Shown here: positions 1 through 8,244 of the stretch, piece after piece
Layout of the letters: each line of letters starts with the position of its first letter
Position numbering within the stretch: the first letter of the stretch is position 1
Assembly (NCBI RefSeq): GCF_012276985.1
Contig: NZ_JAAXMM010000019.1
Location: 1 to 64,000, forward strand
Length of the DNA: 64,000 nt
Reading direction: 5' to 3'
From: Agrobacterium sp. a22-2
GTDB taxonomy: Bacteria > Pseudomonadota > Alphaproteobacteria > Rhizobiales > Rhizobiaceae
The notes under the pieces: generated by a model
The model's database searches: none
Seen by the model: only the letters and a program-made list of their open reading frames with translations
What the model was told of the DNA's origin: nothing
Program-made: the position numbers and the translations under genes

Positions 1-91
1 GGGTGGGGTTGGCAAGGGGGATGGCGCAGACCGGCAGACAATGAACGGTCTTCGTGACACCCTCTCTTGAGTCTCTGTTCATGCGAGAACG

Positions 92-463
92 CTAAAAGAA
101 AGGGACGCAAGCCACTAGTTGGCGCCATAAATCAGTTGCTGTTGAGATTATAACGTTTCGTGCAGGGAAAAAGTAGACCGACGCCTGAGATGCCGCCGCG
201 ATAGCAGCACAGATTGCCGCTCGTGCATTCAACACGTTCGCGCGAGCAGCAGATGCAAATGGGTCGATTTGACGTCCGTCCTTATGCTCGATGATGATAC
301 CTCCCGCATGCATCCCATTCCGGTCGATTTCATTGTGGTCAAAGGGTACTTCGGCCTTTGCAGATTGATACCAGAAAAGTGCCGCAAGCATGGCAGTGAC
401 AAAGCCCACGCTGTTGAGGATAATTGGAAGGCCAGTATCAAGGAAGAAATCTGTGTCGCTCAC
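92..463 (-). CDS. small hypothetical membrane protein
   Basis: I do not recognise a family. The 123-residue product has a hydrophobic segment near its N-terminus (GLPIILNSVGFVTAMLAALF) followed by a charged loop with HNEID and EHKDGRQIDPF. A second hydrophobic stretch rich in Ala follows (ARAAICAAIAAASQASVYFF). This suggests two membrane spans with a polar loop between them. I chose a GTG start at 463, with a GGA nine bases upstream; a TTG at 493 would add ten residues. The gene is visibly more AT-rich than the sugar operon to its right, as is its upstream region up to about 620. It stands alone, so it may be recently acquired or fast evolving. Confidence 0.5.
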   Translation of the reverse strand: MSDTDFFLDTGLPIILNSVGFVTAMLAALFWYQSAKAEVPFDHNEIDRNGMHAGGIIIEHKDGRQIDPFASAARANVLNARAAICAAIAAASQASVYFFPARNVIISTATDLWRQLVACVPFF

Positions 464-680
464 GTAAATTGTCCGATGTGCACGGTTATCCAAACACCTA
501 TCGCATGAACTTCATTTAGGTACAGTATACATTTTTGGGCGCAGTTGCGTTCATAGCGAAACATTGCACAGCGCCATCATCCCCCGCGTATAACACACGC
601 GTGTCTGTTGCTATACTCAGTAAATTTGTGCAATTCACGGACTCATAGGGGGAACATTGTTTAGGCCGCTTCGCCCCCCC

Positions 681-1853
681 TCACACCTTCACCCACACCC
701 CATTCGCCTTCGACGACGCCACGCAGGCCGTCACGAACGCTACCCCCTTCACACCATCGTCAATGGTCGGATAGATGACCGCCGGGTCGACGGGAGCCCC
801 GGTGCGGGCGGCGTGGATGGCTTTGGCGGCCTCGGTGTAGATCGTCGCAAAGGCTTCGAGATAGCCTTCCGGATGGCCGCCCGGGATGCGGGTGACGCGG
901 GCGGCGGCACTGCCGGCACCGGTCCCGCCGCGGGTGATCAACTGCTTGGGCTCGCCCAGCCGCGTCAGCCACAGATAGTTCGGATCGGCCTGCACCCATT
1001 CGAGGCCGGCTTTGGCTCCATAGACGCGCACCTTCAGGCCGTTCTCGTTGCCCGGCGCCACCTGGCTGCACCACAGCAACCCCTTGGCGCCTCCCTTGAA
1101 GCGCAGCATGACATGGGCATTGTCGTCGAGCCTGCGGCCTTCGACAAAGGTGTGCACGTCGGCGGCCAGCTCGTCGAGGGTGAGGCCTGAGATGAAGCAG
1201 CCGAGATTATAGGCATGGGTGCCGATATCGCCGGTCGAGCCGCCGAGGCCCGATTGCGCCGGATCGGTGCGCCACACCGCCTGCTTGGCGCCGGTCTGCT
1301 CGACCGCCTCGGTCAGCCAGTCCTGCGGATATTCCATCTGCACCAGCCGGATCTCGCCGAGCGCACCGCTTTCGACCAGCTCGCGGGCATGGCGCACCAT
1401 GGGATAGCCGGTGTAATTGTGGGTGAGGATGAACAGCGCCTTGGACTGGTCGGCCACGGCTTTCAGCTTCAGCGCATCCTCGAGCGTCGAGGTCAGCGGC
1501 TTGTCGCAGATCACATGGATGCCGCGCTCCAGAAAGGCCTTGGCCGCGGGATAATGCACATGGTTGGGCGTGACGATCGACACCGCCTCGATCCCGTCGG
1601 GCCTCGCCGCTTCCTTCTCCGCCATCTCCTCGAAGCTGCCATAGCAGCGGGCCGGATCGAGGCCGAGCTCAAGGCCCGAGGCGACCGACTTTTCCGCCGT
1701 CGACGACAGCGCGCCGGCCACCAGGTCGAATTCGCCATCCAGCCGCGCCGCCATGCGATGCACGCCGCCGATAAACGCCCCCGCCCCGCCGCCGACCATG
1801 CCGAGACGGATTTTCGGGGCACGCGATTCTGTCTTGCCGGCTTCGATTGCCAT
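681..1853 (-). CDS. Gfo/Idh/MocA family oxidoreductase
   Basis: Probable NAD(P)-dependent sugar or sugar-acid dehydrogenase of 390 residues, normal for the family. The N-terminus carries a Rossmann fold (IRLGMVGGGAGAFIGGVHR). The family EKP-type motif follows as CDKPLTSTLEDA around residue 120, and a C-terminal alpha/beta dimerisation domain contains GDIGTHAYNLGCF. A clear AAAGGAGAAAA ribosome site precedes the ATG. It is the last gene of a leftward operon behind a sugar isomerase and an RbsABC-type transporter, so it probably oxidises or reduces the imported sugar or its isomer. The substrate cannot be told from sequence. Confidence 0.9.
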   Translation of the reverse strand: MAIEAGKTESRAPKIRLGMVGGGAGAFIGGVHRMAARLDGEFDLVAGALSSTAEKSVASGLELGLDPARCYGSFEEMAEKEAARPDGIEAVSIVTPNHVHYPAAKAFLERGIHVICDKPLTSTLEDALKLKAVADQSKALFILTHNYTGYPMVRHARELVESGALGEIRLVQMEYPQDWLTEAVEQTGAKQAVWRTDPAQSGLGGSTGDIGTHAYNLGCFISGLTLDELAADVHTFVEGRRLDDNAHVMLRFKGGAKGLLWCSQVAPGNENGLKVRVYGAKAGLEWVQADPNYLWLTRLGEPKQLITRGGTGAGSAAARVTRIPGGHPEGYLEAFATIYTEAAKAIHAARTGAPVDPAVIYPTIDDGVKGVAFVTACVASSKANGVWVKV

Positions 1854-1915
1854 GGGTTTTCTCCTTTGAAATCTATCGTTCTACCGAGGGGTTCACCCCT
1901 CTCATCCCCGCCCTG

Positions 1916-2064
1916 CTGCCCCTCATCCGGCTGCCGCCACCTTCTCCCCGCAGGCGGGGCGAAGGAAGCATGCCGTAAGCCTCCCGCCCGCCTTAGCGAA
2001 ATTCCGCCGCCGGCGTTCTGCGTCCCCTCGCCCCGCTTGCGGGGAGAGGGTTAGGGTGAGGGGC
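1916..2064. repeat. palindromic intergenic repeat (RIME-like), composite copy
   Basis: The stretch between the oxidoreductase and the isomerase holds two arms of a GC-rich palindrome. CCTTCTCCCCGCAGGCGGGG lies near 1940-1960 and the partner GCTTGCGGGGAGAGGGTTAG near 2036-2055, with CCCCTCAT at the left end and GTGAGGGGCA at the right. The unit is shared with 11041-11100. The insert between the arms makes this copy longer and composite. Such elements are common between genes in Rhizobiaceae and can fold strongly in mRNA. Confidence 0.7.
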
Positions 2065-2067
2065 AGA

Positions 2068-3120
2068 TTACAGCCCCAGCATCCGCCGGTTGGCCGCATC
2101 GTCGGTGCCGCTGGCGGCAAAGTCGTCGAAGGCTTTTTCGGTGACGCGGATGATGTGGTGCTTGACGAATTCAGCCCCTTCGCGGGCGCCGTCTTCAGGG
2201 TGTTTCAGCGCGCATTCCCACTCAACCACGGCCCAGCCGTCGAAATCATTGGCGGCCATCTTGGAGAAGATCGCCCCGAAATCCACCTGACCATCACCGA
2301 GCGACCGGAAGCGCCCGGCCCGTCCGACCCAGCCCTGGTAGCCGCCATAGACGCCCTGCCGGCCGGTCGGATTGAACTCCGCGTCCTTGACGTGGAACAT
2401 CTTGATGCGGTCCTTGTAGATGTCGATATTGTCGAGATAATCCAGGCACTGCAGCACATAATGCGAGGGATCGTAGAGCATGTTGGCGCGGGGATGGTTT
2501 TTCACCCGCTCCAGGAACATCTCGAAGGTTACGCCGTCGTGCAGGTCTTCGCCCGGATGGATCTCGTAGCACACGTCGACACCATGTTCCTCGGCATGGT
2601 CGAGGATCGGCGTCCAGCGTTTGGCCAGCTCGTCGAAGGCAGCCTCGACCAGGCCGGCCGGGCGCTGCGGCCAGGGATAGATGAAGGGCCAGGCAAGCGC
2701 GCCGGAAAAGGTTGCATGGGCGGAAATGCTCATATGCCGCGAGGCGGTGATGGCCATCTTGACCTGCTCGACCGCCCAGGCCTGGCGCGCCTTGGGATTG
2801 CCGCGCACTTCGGGCGCCGCAAAACCGTCGAAGGCCTCGTCATAGGCCGGGTGGACGGCGACCAGCTGGCCCTGCAGATGGGTCGACAGCTCGGTGACCT
2901 CGACGCCGTTGCCGCGCGCCACGCCTAAGAATTCGTCGCAATAATCCTTCGAGGAGGCCGCCTTTTTCAGGTCGAACAGCTGGCCGGCCCAGGTTGGAAC
3001 CTGAACGCCGAGATAGCCCTTGTCGGCTGCCCATTTGGTAATGCCGTCCCATGTGTCGAACGGTGCAGTATCGCCGGCGAACTGGCCGAGAAACAGGGCC
3101 GGGCCCTTGATGGTCTTCAT
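2068..3120 (-). CDS. sugar phosphate isomerase/epimerase family protein
   Basis: A 350-residue TIM-barrel protein of the xylose isomerase-like superfamily. Motifs include CYEIHPGEDLHDG (metal-ligand Glu and His), YDPSHYVLQCLDY (Asp and His), FHVKDAEF (His, Lys, Asp) and WAVVEWECA. These are the usual divalent-metal ligands of sugar isomerases/epimerases. The start at 3120 is chosen because GGGAGGATGTGAAGCG lies directly before this ATG; the open frame reaches further upstream without a good ribosome site. It sits between the ABC transporter and the Gfo/Idh/MocA enzyme, so both enzymes likely act on the transported sugar. Exact substrate unknown. Confidence 0.87.
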   Translation of the reverse strand: MKTIKGPALFLGQFAGDTAPFDTWDGITKWAADKGYLGVQVPTWAGQLFDLKKAASSKDYCDEFLGVARGNGVEVTELSTHLQGQLVAVHPAYDEAFDGFAAPEVRGNPKARQAWAVEQVKMAITASRHMSISAHATFSGALAWPFIYPWPQRPAGLVEAAFDELAKRWTPILDHAEEHGVDVCYEIHPGEDLHDGVTFEMFLERVKNHPRANMLYDPSHYVLQCLDYLDNIDIYKDRIKMFHVKDAEFNPTGRQGVYGGYQGWVGRAGRFRSLGDGQVDFGAIFSKMAANDFDGWAVVEWECALKHPEDGAREGAEFVKHHIIRVTEKAFDDFAASGTDDAANRRMLGL

Positions 3121-3212
3121 CGCTTCACATCCTCCCTTGGAACCGTGCCGCTCGTCTGAGGCCGGATCCCTCTTATCTCTAGACTCTTGAGGCGCCAATC
3201 CAGCCCCTCGAC

Positions 3213-3226
3213 CTGTAACGTTGCAG
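3213..3226. promoter_or_regulatory. candidate LacI-type operator upstream of the isomerase
   Basis: CTGTAACGTTGCAG is palindromic around AACGTT with a single mismatched pair, the form bound by many LacI/GalR regulators. It lies about 90 bases before the isomerase start, inside the operon gap that follows the binding-protein gene. It differs in core from the operators at 7046-7082, so it may serve another regulator or be fortuitous. Confidence 0.35.
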
Positions 3227-3308
3227 GAGCCAGAAGGCTAACCGTCCAAACCTCGTCCGACAAGCCGCGCCGCCGGATTTTTTTAACCGCGAAATAGTGC
3301 GGAGAATC

Positions 3309-3335
3309 CCGCCCGGGTCATCATGTCCCGGGCGG
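3309..3335 (-). terminator. hairpin after the binding-protein gene
   Basis: CCGCCCGGG and CCCGGGCGG form a perfect 9-bp stem around a nine-base loop, starting 18 bases past the stop of the binding-protein gene. No run of T follows on the leftward transcript. It is more likely a stability or partial-termination hairpin that raises binding protein over the downstream enzymes than a full terminator. Confidence 0.5.
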
Positions 3336-3352
3336 TTCCCACACGACGTGAC

Positions 3353-4297
3353 TTAGAAAGGCGAATCCGGGAAGTAATAGTTCTCGGCATTGTCCTTGGT
3401 GATCAGCGTCGCATCCAGAGTATAGGTGCCCGACACCGGAACCTGGTTGAGTACGGCAGCCGCCGTCAGTTCCATGGCGGTACCGACCATGGCCGGCGGA
3501 TAGAGAACGTCGACGGGAATCATCTTGTCGCCGTCCATGACCTTCTTGATCATGTCCTTGGAACCGGCACCGGCCACGACATACTGGATGTCGGTGCGCT
3601 TGGCCTGCTCGATGGCCTGCAGCACGCCGACGGCCATGTCGTCGTCCTGGCACCAGACCACGTCGATCTTCGGGTACTTGGTCAGGTAGTCCTGCATCAC
3701 CTTGAAGGCGTCGTCGCGGTTCCAGTTGCCGAACTGGCGGTCGAGAACCTTGACGTTGGAACCGGCAATGCCCTTGTCGAACCCGTCCTGGCGCTGCTGG
3801 TCGATCGGGATCGGCATGCCGCGGATGATGACGACTTCGGCGTCCGGCGTGGTGTCCTTGATATAGGTGCCGGCCACTTCGCCGAGAGCCGGATTGTTGC
3901 CGGCCACGTAAAGATCGCGCACCGAGCTGTCGTTGACGCTCGGGGCCCGGTCGACGATGGTGACGAACGTGCCCTTGGCTTTGACTTCCTTGATCGCGTT
4001 GACCAGCGGATCCGGATCGGTCGGCAGGATGACCAGCGCGTCGAGGCCCTGGATGGCCAGGTCCTGGATGGCATTGGCCTGGCTTGCCGCATCCGGCGAG
4101 GTCTTGACGATCACGGTAGCGGTCGGATGTTCCTTGCGGATCAGTTCGGCGACGCGCTCGGCGTGGTAGACGACGCCCGCCGTCCAGCCGTGGTCGGCCG
4201 CCGGAATGGACACGCCGATGGTCTTGGCCTCCTGCGCCAGTGCCGTGCCGGCCATGGCCGCCGCGACAAAGGCTACTCCTATCAATCGTTTCAGCAT
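3353..4297 (-). CDS. sugar ABC transporter substrate-binding protein (RbsB-like)
   Basis: Periplasmic binding protein of 314 residues with a typical signal peptide (MLKRLIGVAFVAAAMAGTALA, cleavage likely after ALA at 21). The mature part has the two-lobe pentose/hexose-binding fold: IGVSIPAADHGWTAG at the first strand, ILPTDPDPLVNAI, IVDRAPSVND (Asp and Arg typical of sugar contacts) and WCQDDDMAVGVLQAI in lobe two. GGGAGAGAGAA precedes the ATG. It is the third gene of the ATPase-permease-binding-protein transporter and is closest to RbsB/YtfQ-type proteins; the sugar is not identified. Confidence 0.92.
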   Translation of the reverse strand: MLKRLIGVAFVAAAMAGTALAQEAKTIGVSIPAADHGWTAGVVYHAERVAELIRKEHPTATVIVKTSPDAASQANAIQDLAIQGLDALVILPTDPDPLVNAIKEVKAKGTFVTIVDRAPSVNDSSVRDLYVAGNNPALGEVAGTYIKDTTPDAEVVIIRGMPIPIDQQRQDGFDKGIAGSNVKVLDRQFGNWNRDDAFKVMQDYLTKYPKIDVVWCQDDDMAVGVLQAIEQAKRTDIQYVVAGAGSKDMIKKVMDGDKMIPVDVLYPPAMVGTAMELTAAAVLNQVPVSGTYTLDATLITKDNAENYYFPDSPF

Positions 4298-4383
4298 TTC
4301 TCTCTCCCTAGTGCAATGCCGGGGTCTTTGGTCTTTGAAAGGAGCCGGGCGACCCGAGGACCTGGCTCAATTGATGCGACCGG

Positions 4384-5400
4384 CTAAGATTTGCGCACCA
4401 GGGAACGCTGCACCAGCATCGCGATGATGATGATGGATCCCTGGATGGTGCCGATCAGATATTCGCTGATGAAATTGGACAGCAGCATGATGTTGCCGAC
4501 CAGCTCGAGGATGAAGGCGCCGCAGATCGTGCCCCAGACGCGGCCTGCCCCGCCCTTCAGCGCCGTGCCGCCGACCACCACCGCGGTGATCGCCTGCAGC
4601 TCCCAGAGGATGCCCGTGGTCGCCGAAGTGGAGCCGAGCCGCGGCACATAAAGCAGCACGGCAATGGCCACGCAGAGCCCCTGGATGACGAAGGCTGCGG
4701 TGCGCACCTTGTCGACGCTGATGCCGGAATAGCGCGCCACGTCGCGGTTGGAGCCGACGGCCACCACATGCCGGCCGTAGCGGGTGCGATAGAGCACGAA
4801 GGCGGCAATCGCCGTGACGGCAAAGATGATGACGATCGGGAACGGAACGCCGGCGACCGTGCCGAAATAGGCCGGACGATAGAGGTCCTGCAGCTGCGGC
4901 GATTTCAGCGTGATGGCGCCACCCTGCGACAGCCAGGTGGTCAGGCCGCGATAGATACCCATGGTGCCGAGCGTGGCGATGAACGGCTCGATGCGGCCAA
5001 CCGTGGTGATCAGGCCGTTGGCCAGGCCACAGGCAGCCCCGATGACGAGCGTCAGCACGACGGCCGCCGCCAGCATCAGGCCACTGTCGACGATCACGCC
5101 GGAATTCATGAACAGGATCATCAGGCTGGCGACGAAGGCCACCATCGAGCCGACCGACAGGTCGAGATCGCCCGAGGAAATGACGAAGGTGGCACCGACC
5201 GCGATGATGGCGATGAAGGCCGAGCGTGTCGCCACATTGGCCAGATTGGTGATGCCGATGAAATTGGGATTGACCAGCGCGCCCACCAGCAGCAGCAGGG
5301 CAAGCGCTGCAAAGGGTGCTACGGCCCTGAGGTCCACATCCCGCCATGTGCGGCGCCTTGTCTCCAAACCTTTCGGCTCGTCATTCATGCTCGTGTCCAC
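4384..5400 (-). CDS. sugar ABC transporter permease (RbsC-like)
   Basis: Inner-membrane permease of 338 residues from the BPD_transp_2 family, with about eight to ten hydrophobic segments. The family signature SSGDLDLSVGSMVAF is present, as is GRIEPFIATLGTMGIYRGL. GTG at 5400 is preferred because GGGAGG lies six bases before it; a TTG two codons earlier would touch the ribosome site. It forms the membrane channel with the ATPase upstream and the binding protein downstream, each separated by short gaps of about 80 bases. Confidence 0.9.
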   Translation of the reverse strand: MDTSMNDEPKGLETRRRTWRDVDLRAVAPFAALALLLLVGALVNPNFIGITNLANVATRSAFIAIIAVGATFVISSGDLDLSVGSMVAFVASLMILFMNSGVIVDSGLMLAAAVVLTLVIGAACGLANGLITTVGRIEPFIATLGTMGIYRGLTTWLSQGGAITLKSPQLQDLYRPAYFGTVAGVPFPIVIIFAVTAIAAFVLYRTRYGRHVVAVGSNRDVARYSGISVDKVRTAAFVIQGLCVAIAVLLYVPRLGSTSATTGILWELQAITAVVVGGTALKGGAGRVWGTICGAFILELVGNIMLLSNFISEYLIGTIQGSIIIIAMLVQRSLVRKS

Positions 5401-5481
5401 ACTCAACCTCCCGCCCTCCGCGTCCCTTGCCGGGCTCTCCGGGCCTGTCCTGTATTCTGTTAGCCTTCACGCACCCTCGCC

Positions 5482-7008
5482 TCAGGCCGCCTGCTTCTGC
5501 TTCAGGCCCGCGGCGTAGCGCATGATTTCCTGCTCGTTGATCTCGTCGCCTTCCAGCACGCCGACCATGCGGCCTTCGCGCATCACCGCGACGCGGGTGC
5601 ACAGGCCGATCACCTCCTGCAATTCCGAGGACACTACGATGATCGACCGGCCTTCGCGCGCCAGGGCCGAGATGAAATGATAGATCTGCTGTTTTGTCCC
5701 GACATCGATGCCGCGCGTCGGCTCGTCGATGATGATGATCTGCGGCTCGGTCTCCATGACCTTGGCCAGCAGCAGCTTCTGCTGGTTGCCGCCCGACATG
5801 CGCCCCACCACCACCCGGTCGTCGCGCACCCGGATATCGAAACGCCGCTGCGCCCGCACCATCGCCGCCGCCTCGCTTCTGGGCTGGAGATAACCATACC
5901 GGCTGTGCTGGGCCAGCGATTGCAGCGTCAGGTTCACCGTCATGCCGGAGCCGAGCAGCAGGCCCTTGGATTTGCGGTCCTTGGTCATATAGGCAAGGCC
6001 GGCACCGGTTGCGGCATCGACATTATGGGCCGGCATGGCATTGCCATAGACCACGACCTCGCCCGATGTCCGCGACCGCAGCCCGACGACTGCTTCCATC
6101 AGTTCGGTGCGGCCGGACCCCATCAGCCCGGAAAACCCGAACACCTCGCCACGACGCACCTCGAAGCTGGCATCCCGGACATAACCCGTCGACACCGAGC
6201 GCACCGACAGCACAACCTCGCCGTCCACATCCGGCTCGTGCTTGGCGGGATAAAGGCTGGACAGCTCGCGACCGACCATCAACTGGGCAATGGATTCGCC
6301 ATCGAGCACCGAGGTTTGCGCCGTCTTCACCCATTGCCCGTCGCGCAGAACCGTGACGCGGTCGGTCAGCTCCATCACCTCGTCGAGCTTGTGCGACACG
6401 AAGACGAAACTGGTACCTTTGTCGCGCAGCTTGCGCACCTGCTGGAACAGCACTCGCGTTTCCTCGCGTGACAAGACCGCGGTCGGCTCGTCCATGAACA
6501 CGACGCGCGCATCGCGGCTGATCGCCTTGGCGATTTCCACCATCTGCTTGTCGGCAACGGTCAGCGAACTGATCAGCTGGTTCTCGTCGACATGCGAGCC
6601 CAGCGTATCCAGCACACGGCGCGTCTCGGCGCGCATGCGCTTGCGGTCGAGCACGCCGAACCGGGTGAGCTCGCGGCCGAGAAACAGGCTTTCCGACACG
6701 GTCAGATGGTCGGCAAGATTAAATTCCTGGTGGATGATGACAATGCCCAGCGCCTCGGCGGCACCATTGGCCGGCAGCTTGATCGGCTTGCCGTCGAGAA
6801 GGATTTCGCCGGAGGTCGGCTGCTCGAAGCCGGACAGGATCTTGACCAGGGTCGATTTGCCGGCACCGTTTTCGCCCATCAGCGCATGGATCTCGCCGGC
6901 ACGCAGATCGAAATCGACGCTGAACAACACCTGTACACCACTGAACGACTTGCTGATCCGCTTCGCCCGAAGCACCACCGCACGGTCGTCTATCGTCTCG
7001 GAATTCAT
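5482..7008 (-). CDS. sugar ABC transporter ATP-binding protein (RbsA-like, duplicated NBD)
   Basis: A 508-residue double-domain ATPase of the ribose/galactoside class. The first nucleotide-binding domain has GENGAGKST (Walker A, about residue 50), SLTVADKQMVEIAKAIS in place of a normal LSGGQ, and VVFMDEPTAVLS (Walker B). The second has a degenerate Walker A (GLMGSGRTE) but a good signature (MSGGNQQK) and IIIIDEPTRGIDV. That asymmetry is normal for RbsA/MglA. Ribosome site GGGGAGG. It is the first gene of the leftward operon, starting about 40 bases from the double operator. Confidence 0.93.
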   Translation of the reverse strand: MNSETIDDRAVVLRAKRISKSFSGVQVLFSVDFDLRAGEIHALMGENGAGKSTLVKILSGFEQPTSGEILLDGKPIKLPANGAAEALGIVIIHQEFNLADHLTVSESLFLGRELTRFGVLDRKRMRAETRRVLDTLGSHVDENQLISSLTVADKQMVEIAKAISRDARVVFMDEPTAVLSREETRVLFQQVRKLRDKGTSFVFVSHKLDEVMELTDRVTVLRDGQWVKTAQTSVLDGESIAQLMVGRELSSLYPAKHEPDVDGEVVLSVRSVSTGYVRDASFEVRRGEVFGFSGLMGSGRTELMEAVVGLRSRTSGEVVVYGNAMPAHNVDAATGAGLAYMTKDRKSKGLLLGSGMTVNLTLQSLAQHSRYGYLQPRSEAAAMVRAQRRFDIRVRDDRVVVGRMSGGNQQKLLLAKVMETEPQIIIIDEPTRGIDVGTKQQIYHFISALAREGRSIIVVSSELQEVIGLCTRVAVMREGRMVGVLEGDEINEQEIMRYAAGLKQKQAA

Positions 7009-7045
7009 GCTGGCCTCCCCGCGGCTCCCATCCGCTCGAGAGATG

Positions 7046-7082
7046 ATGTAAACCTTTACATGACCACTGTAAAGGTTTACAT
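7046..7082. promoter_or_regulatory. tandem palindromic LacI-type operators
   Basis: ATGTAAACCTTTACA (7046-7060) and its exact reverse complement TGTAAAGGTTTACAT (7068-7082) are separated by seven bases. Each half is itself a TGTAAA-N2-TTTACA palindrome, so this is two operator sites whose centres are 21 bp apart, on the same face of the helix. It lies between the start of the ABC ATPase (7008, leftward) and the LacI gene (7175, rightward). That fits local control of the transporter operon and autoregulation. Confidence 0.85.
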
Positions 7083-7174
7083 AGAGGCATAACGTGGATT
7101 TTCCATGTACACGCTTTGACCTTCAAGCCAGTCTGTGTAGTGTCCCGCGCAACGAGACTCCAAGGCAGAACGCA

Positions 7175-8194
7175 GTGTCGAATTCCTCACCCGCCACCAT
7201 CGAAGACGTCGCCCGGATCGCCGAGGTTTCGATCGCCACGGTATCGCGGGCCATTCACATGCCGGAGAAAGTGGCCAATTCGACGCGGCTGAAGGTCAAC
7301 CAGGCCATCGCCATCACCGGCTACACCACCAATGCCATGGCCCGCAGCCTGCGGCTTGGCCGCTCCAACATGATCCTCGTCGTGGCACCCGATATCGGCG
7401 ACCCCAATTTTTCCAGCATTCTGGTCGGCCTTGAGAACGAGGCGCGCTCCCACGGCTATGGCGTGCTGATCGGCCATACCCAGAACGACGCGCAGCGCGG
7501 CCTCGAATATCTGAAATTCTTAAATTCCAACCAGGCTGCCGGCCTCATCCTGTTCACCGGCATCCTGCCCTTCGGCCACCAGACCATGACCGCCCGCCTG
7601 CCGCCCTCGGTCGGCGTGTTCGAGCCGGTGTTCAACGGCGGCATTCCCTATGTCGGCGTCGACGATATCGAAGGGGCCCGCAAGGCGGTCGACCTGCTGC
7701 TGTCGGAAGGCCACCGTAAGATCGCCTTCATCGGTGACAGCAAGACAAGGCTTGCCTATCACCGCCGGCGGCTCGGCTACGAGGCGGGCTTGGACGCGGC
7801 CAACGTGCCCGACAGCCTGCGCATTATCCTCGAAGGCGATGGCACGATCGAGAGCGGCCGGCTGGCCGTCGAGCAACTGTTCATGCGCGACACACTGCCG
7901 ACCGCCTTCATGTGCGTCAACGACCAGACGGCGATCGGCGTGATGATCGGCCTGTCGGCCCGTGGCTATCACGTGCCGCGCGATTTCTCCGTGACCGGCT
8001 TCGACGACGTGCCGCAGGCAAGCTTCATGACCCCGTCGCTCACCACCATCCGCCAGCCCCGCACGGCGATCGGCAAACATGCCATGGCGCTGCTGCTGGA
8101 ACTGCTCTCCGATGGCAAACCCGCCGAGACCGAAATCCTGCTGCGGCCAGATCTGGTGGTCAGGAATTCGGTCGGGCCGCCGGGGCGGCGGTGA
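7175..8194 (+). CDS. LacI family transcriptional regulator of the sugar operon
   Basis: A 339-residue repressor. The N-terminal LacI helix-turn-helix reads TIEDVARIAEVSIATVSRAI, followed by the hinge region and a periplasmic-binding-protein-like ligand domain (LVVAPDIGDPNFSSILVGLE; FMCVNDQTAIGVMIGL; FSVTGFDDVPQASFMTPSLT). GTG at 7175 is chosen: AAGG lies nearby, and an ATG at 7094 would add 27 residues unlike any LacI N-terminus. It diverges from the ABC operon across the double operator at 7046-7082 and is the likely ligand-responsive repressor of that operon. Confidence 0.9.
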   Translation: MSNSSPATIEDVARIAEVSIATVSRAIHMPEKVANSTRLKVNQAIAITGYTTNAMARSLRLGRSNMILVVAPDIGDPNFSSILVGLENEARSHGYGVLIGHTQNDAQRGLEYLKFLNSNQAAGLILFTGILPFGHQTMTARLPPSVGVFEPVFNGGIPYVGVDDIEGARKAVDLLLSEGHRKIAFIGDSKTRLAYHRRRLGYEAGLDAANVPDSLRIILEGDGTIESGRLAVEQLFMRDTLPTAFMCVNDQTAIGVMIGLSARGYHVPRDFSVTGFDDVPQASFMTPSLTTIRQPRTAIGKHAMALLLELLSDGKPAETEILLRPDLVVRNSVGPPGRR

Positions 8195-8244
8195 GTCAAA
8201 AATGCGGACATAGCCGCGGTCGCAATCGTGCACCTCGGGTATAG

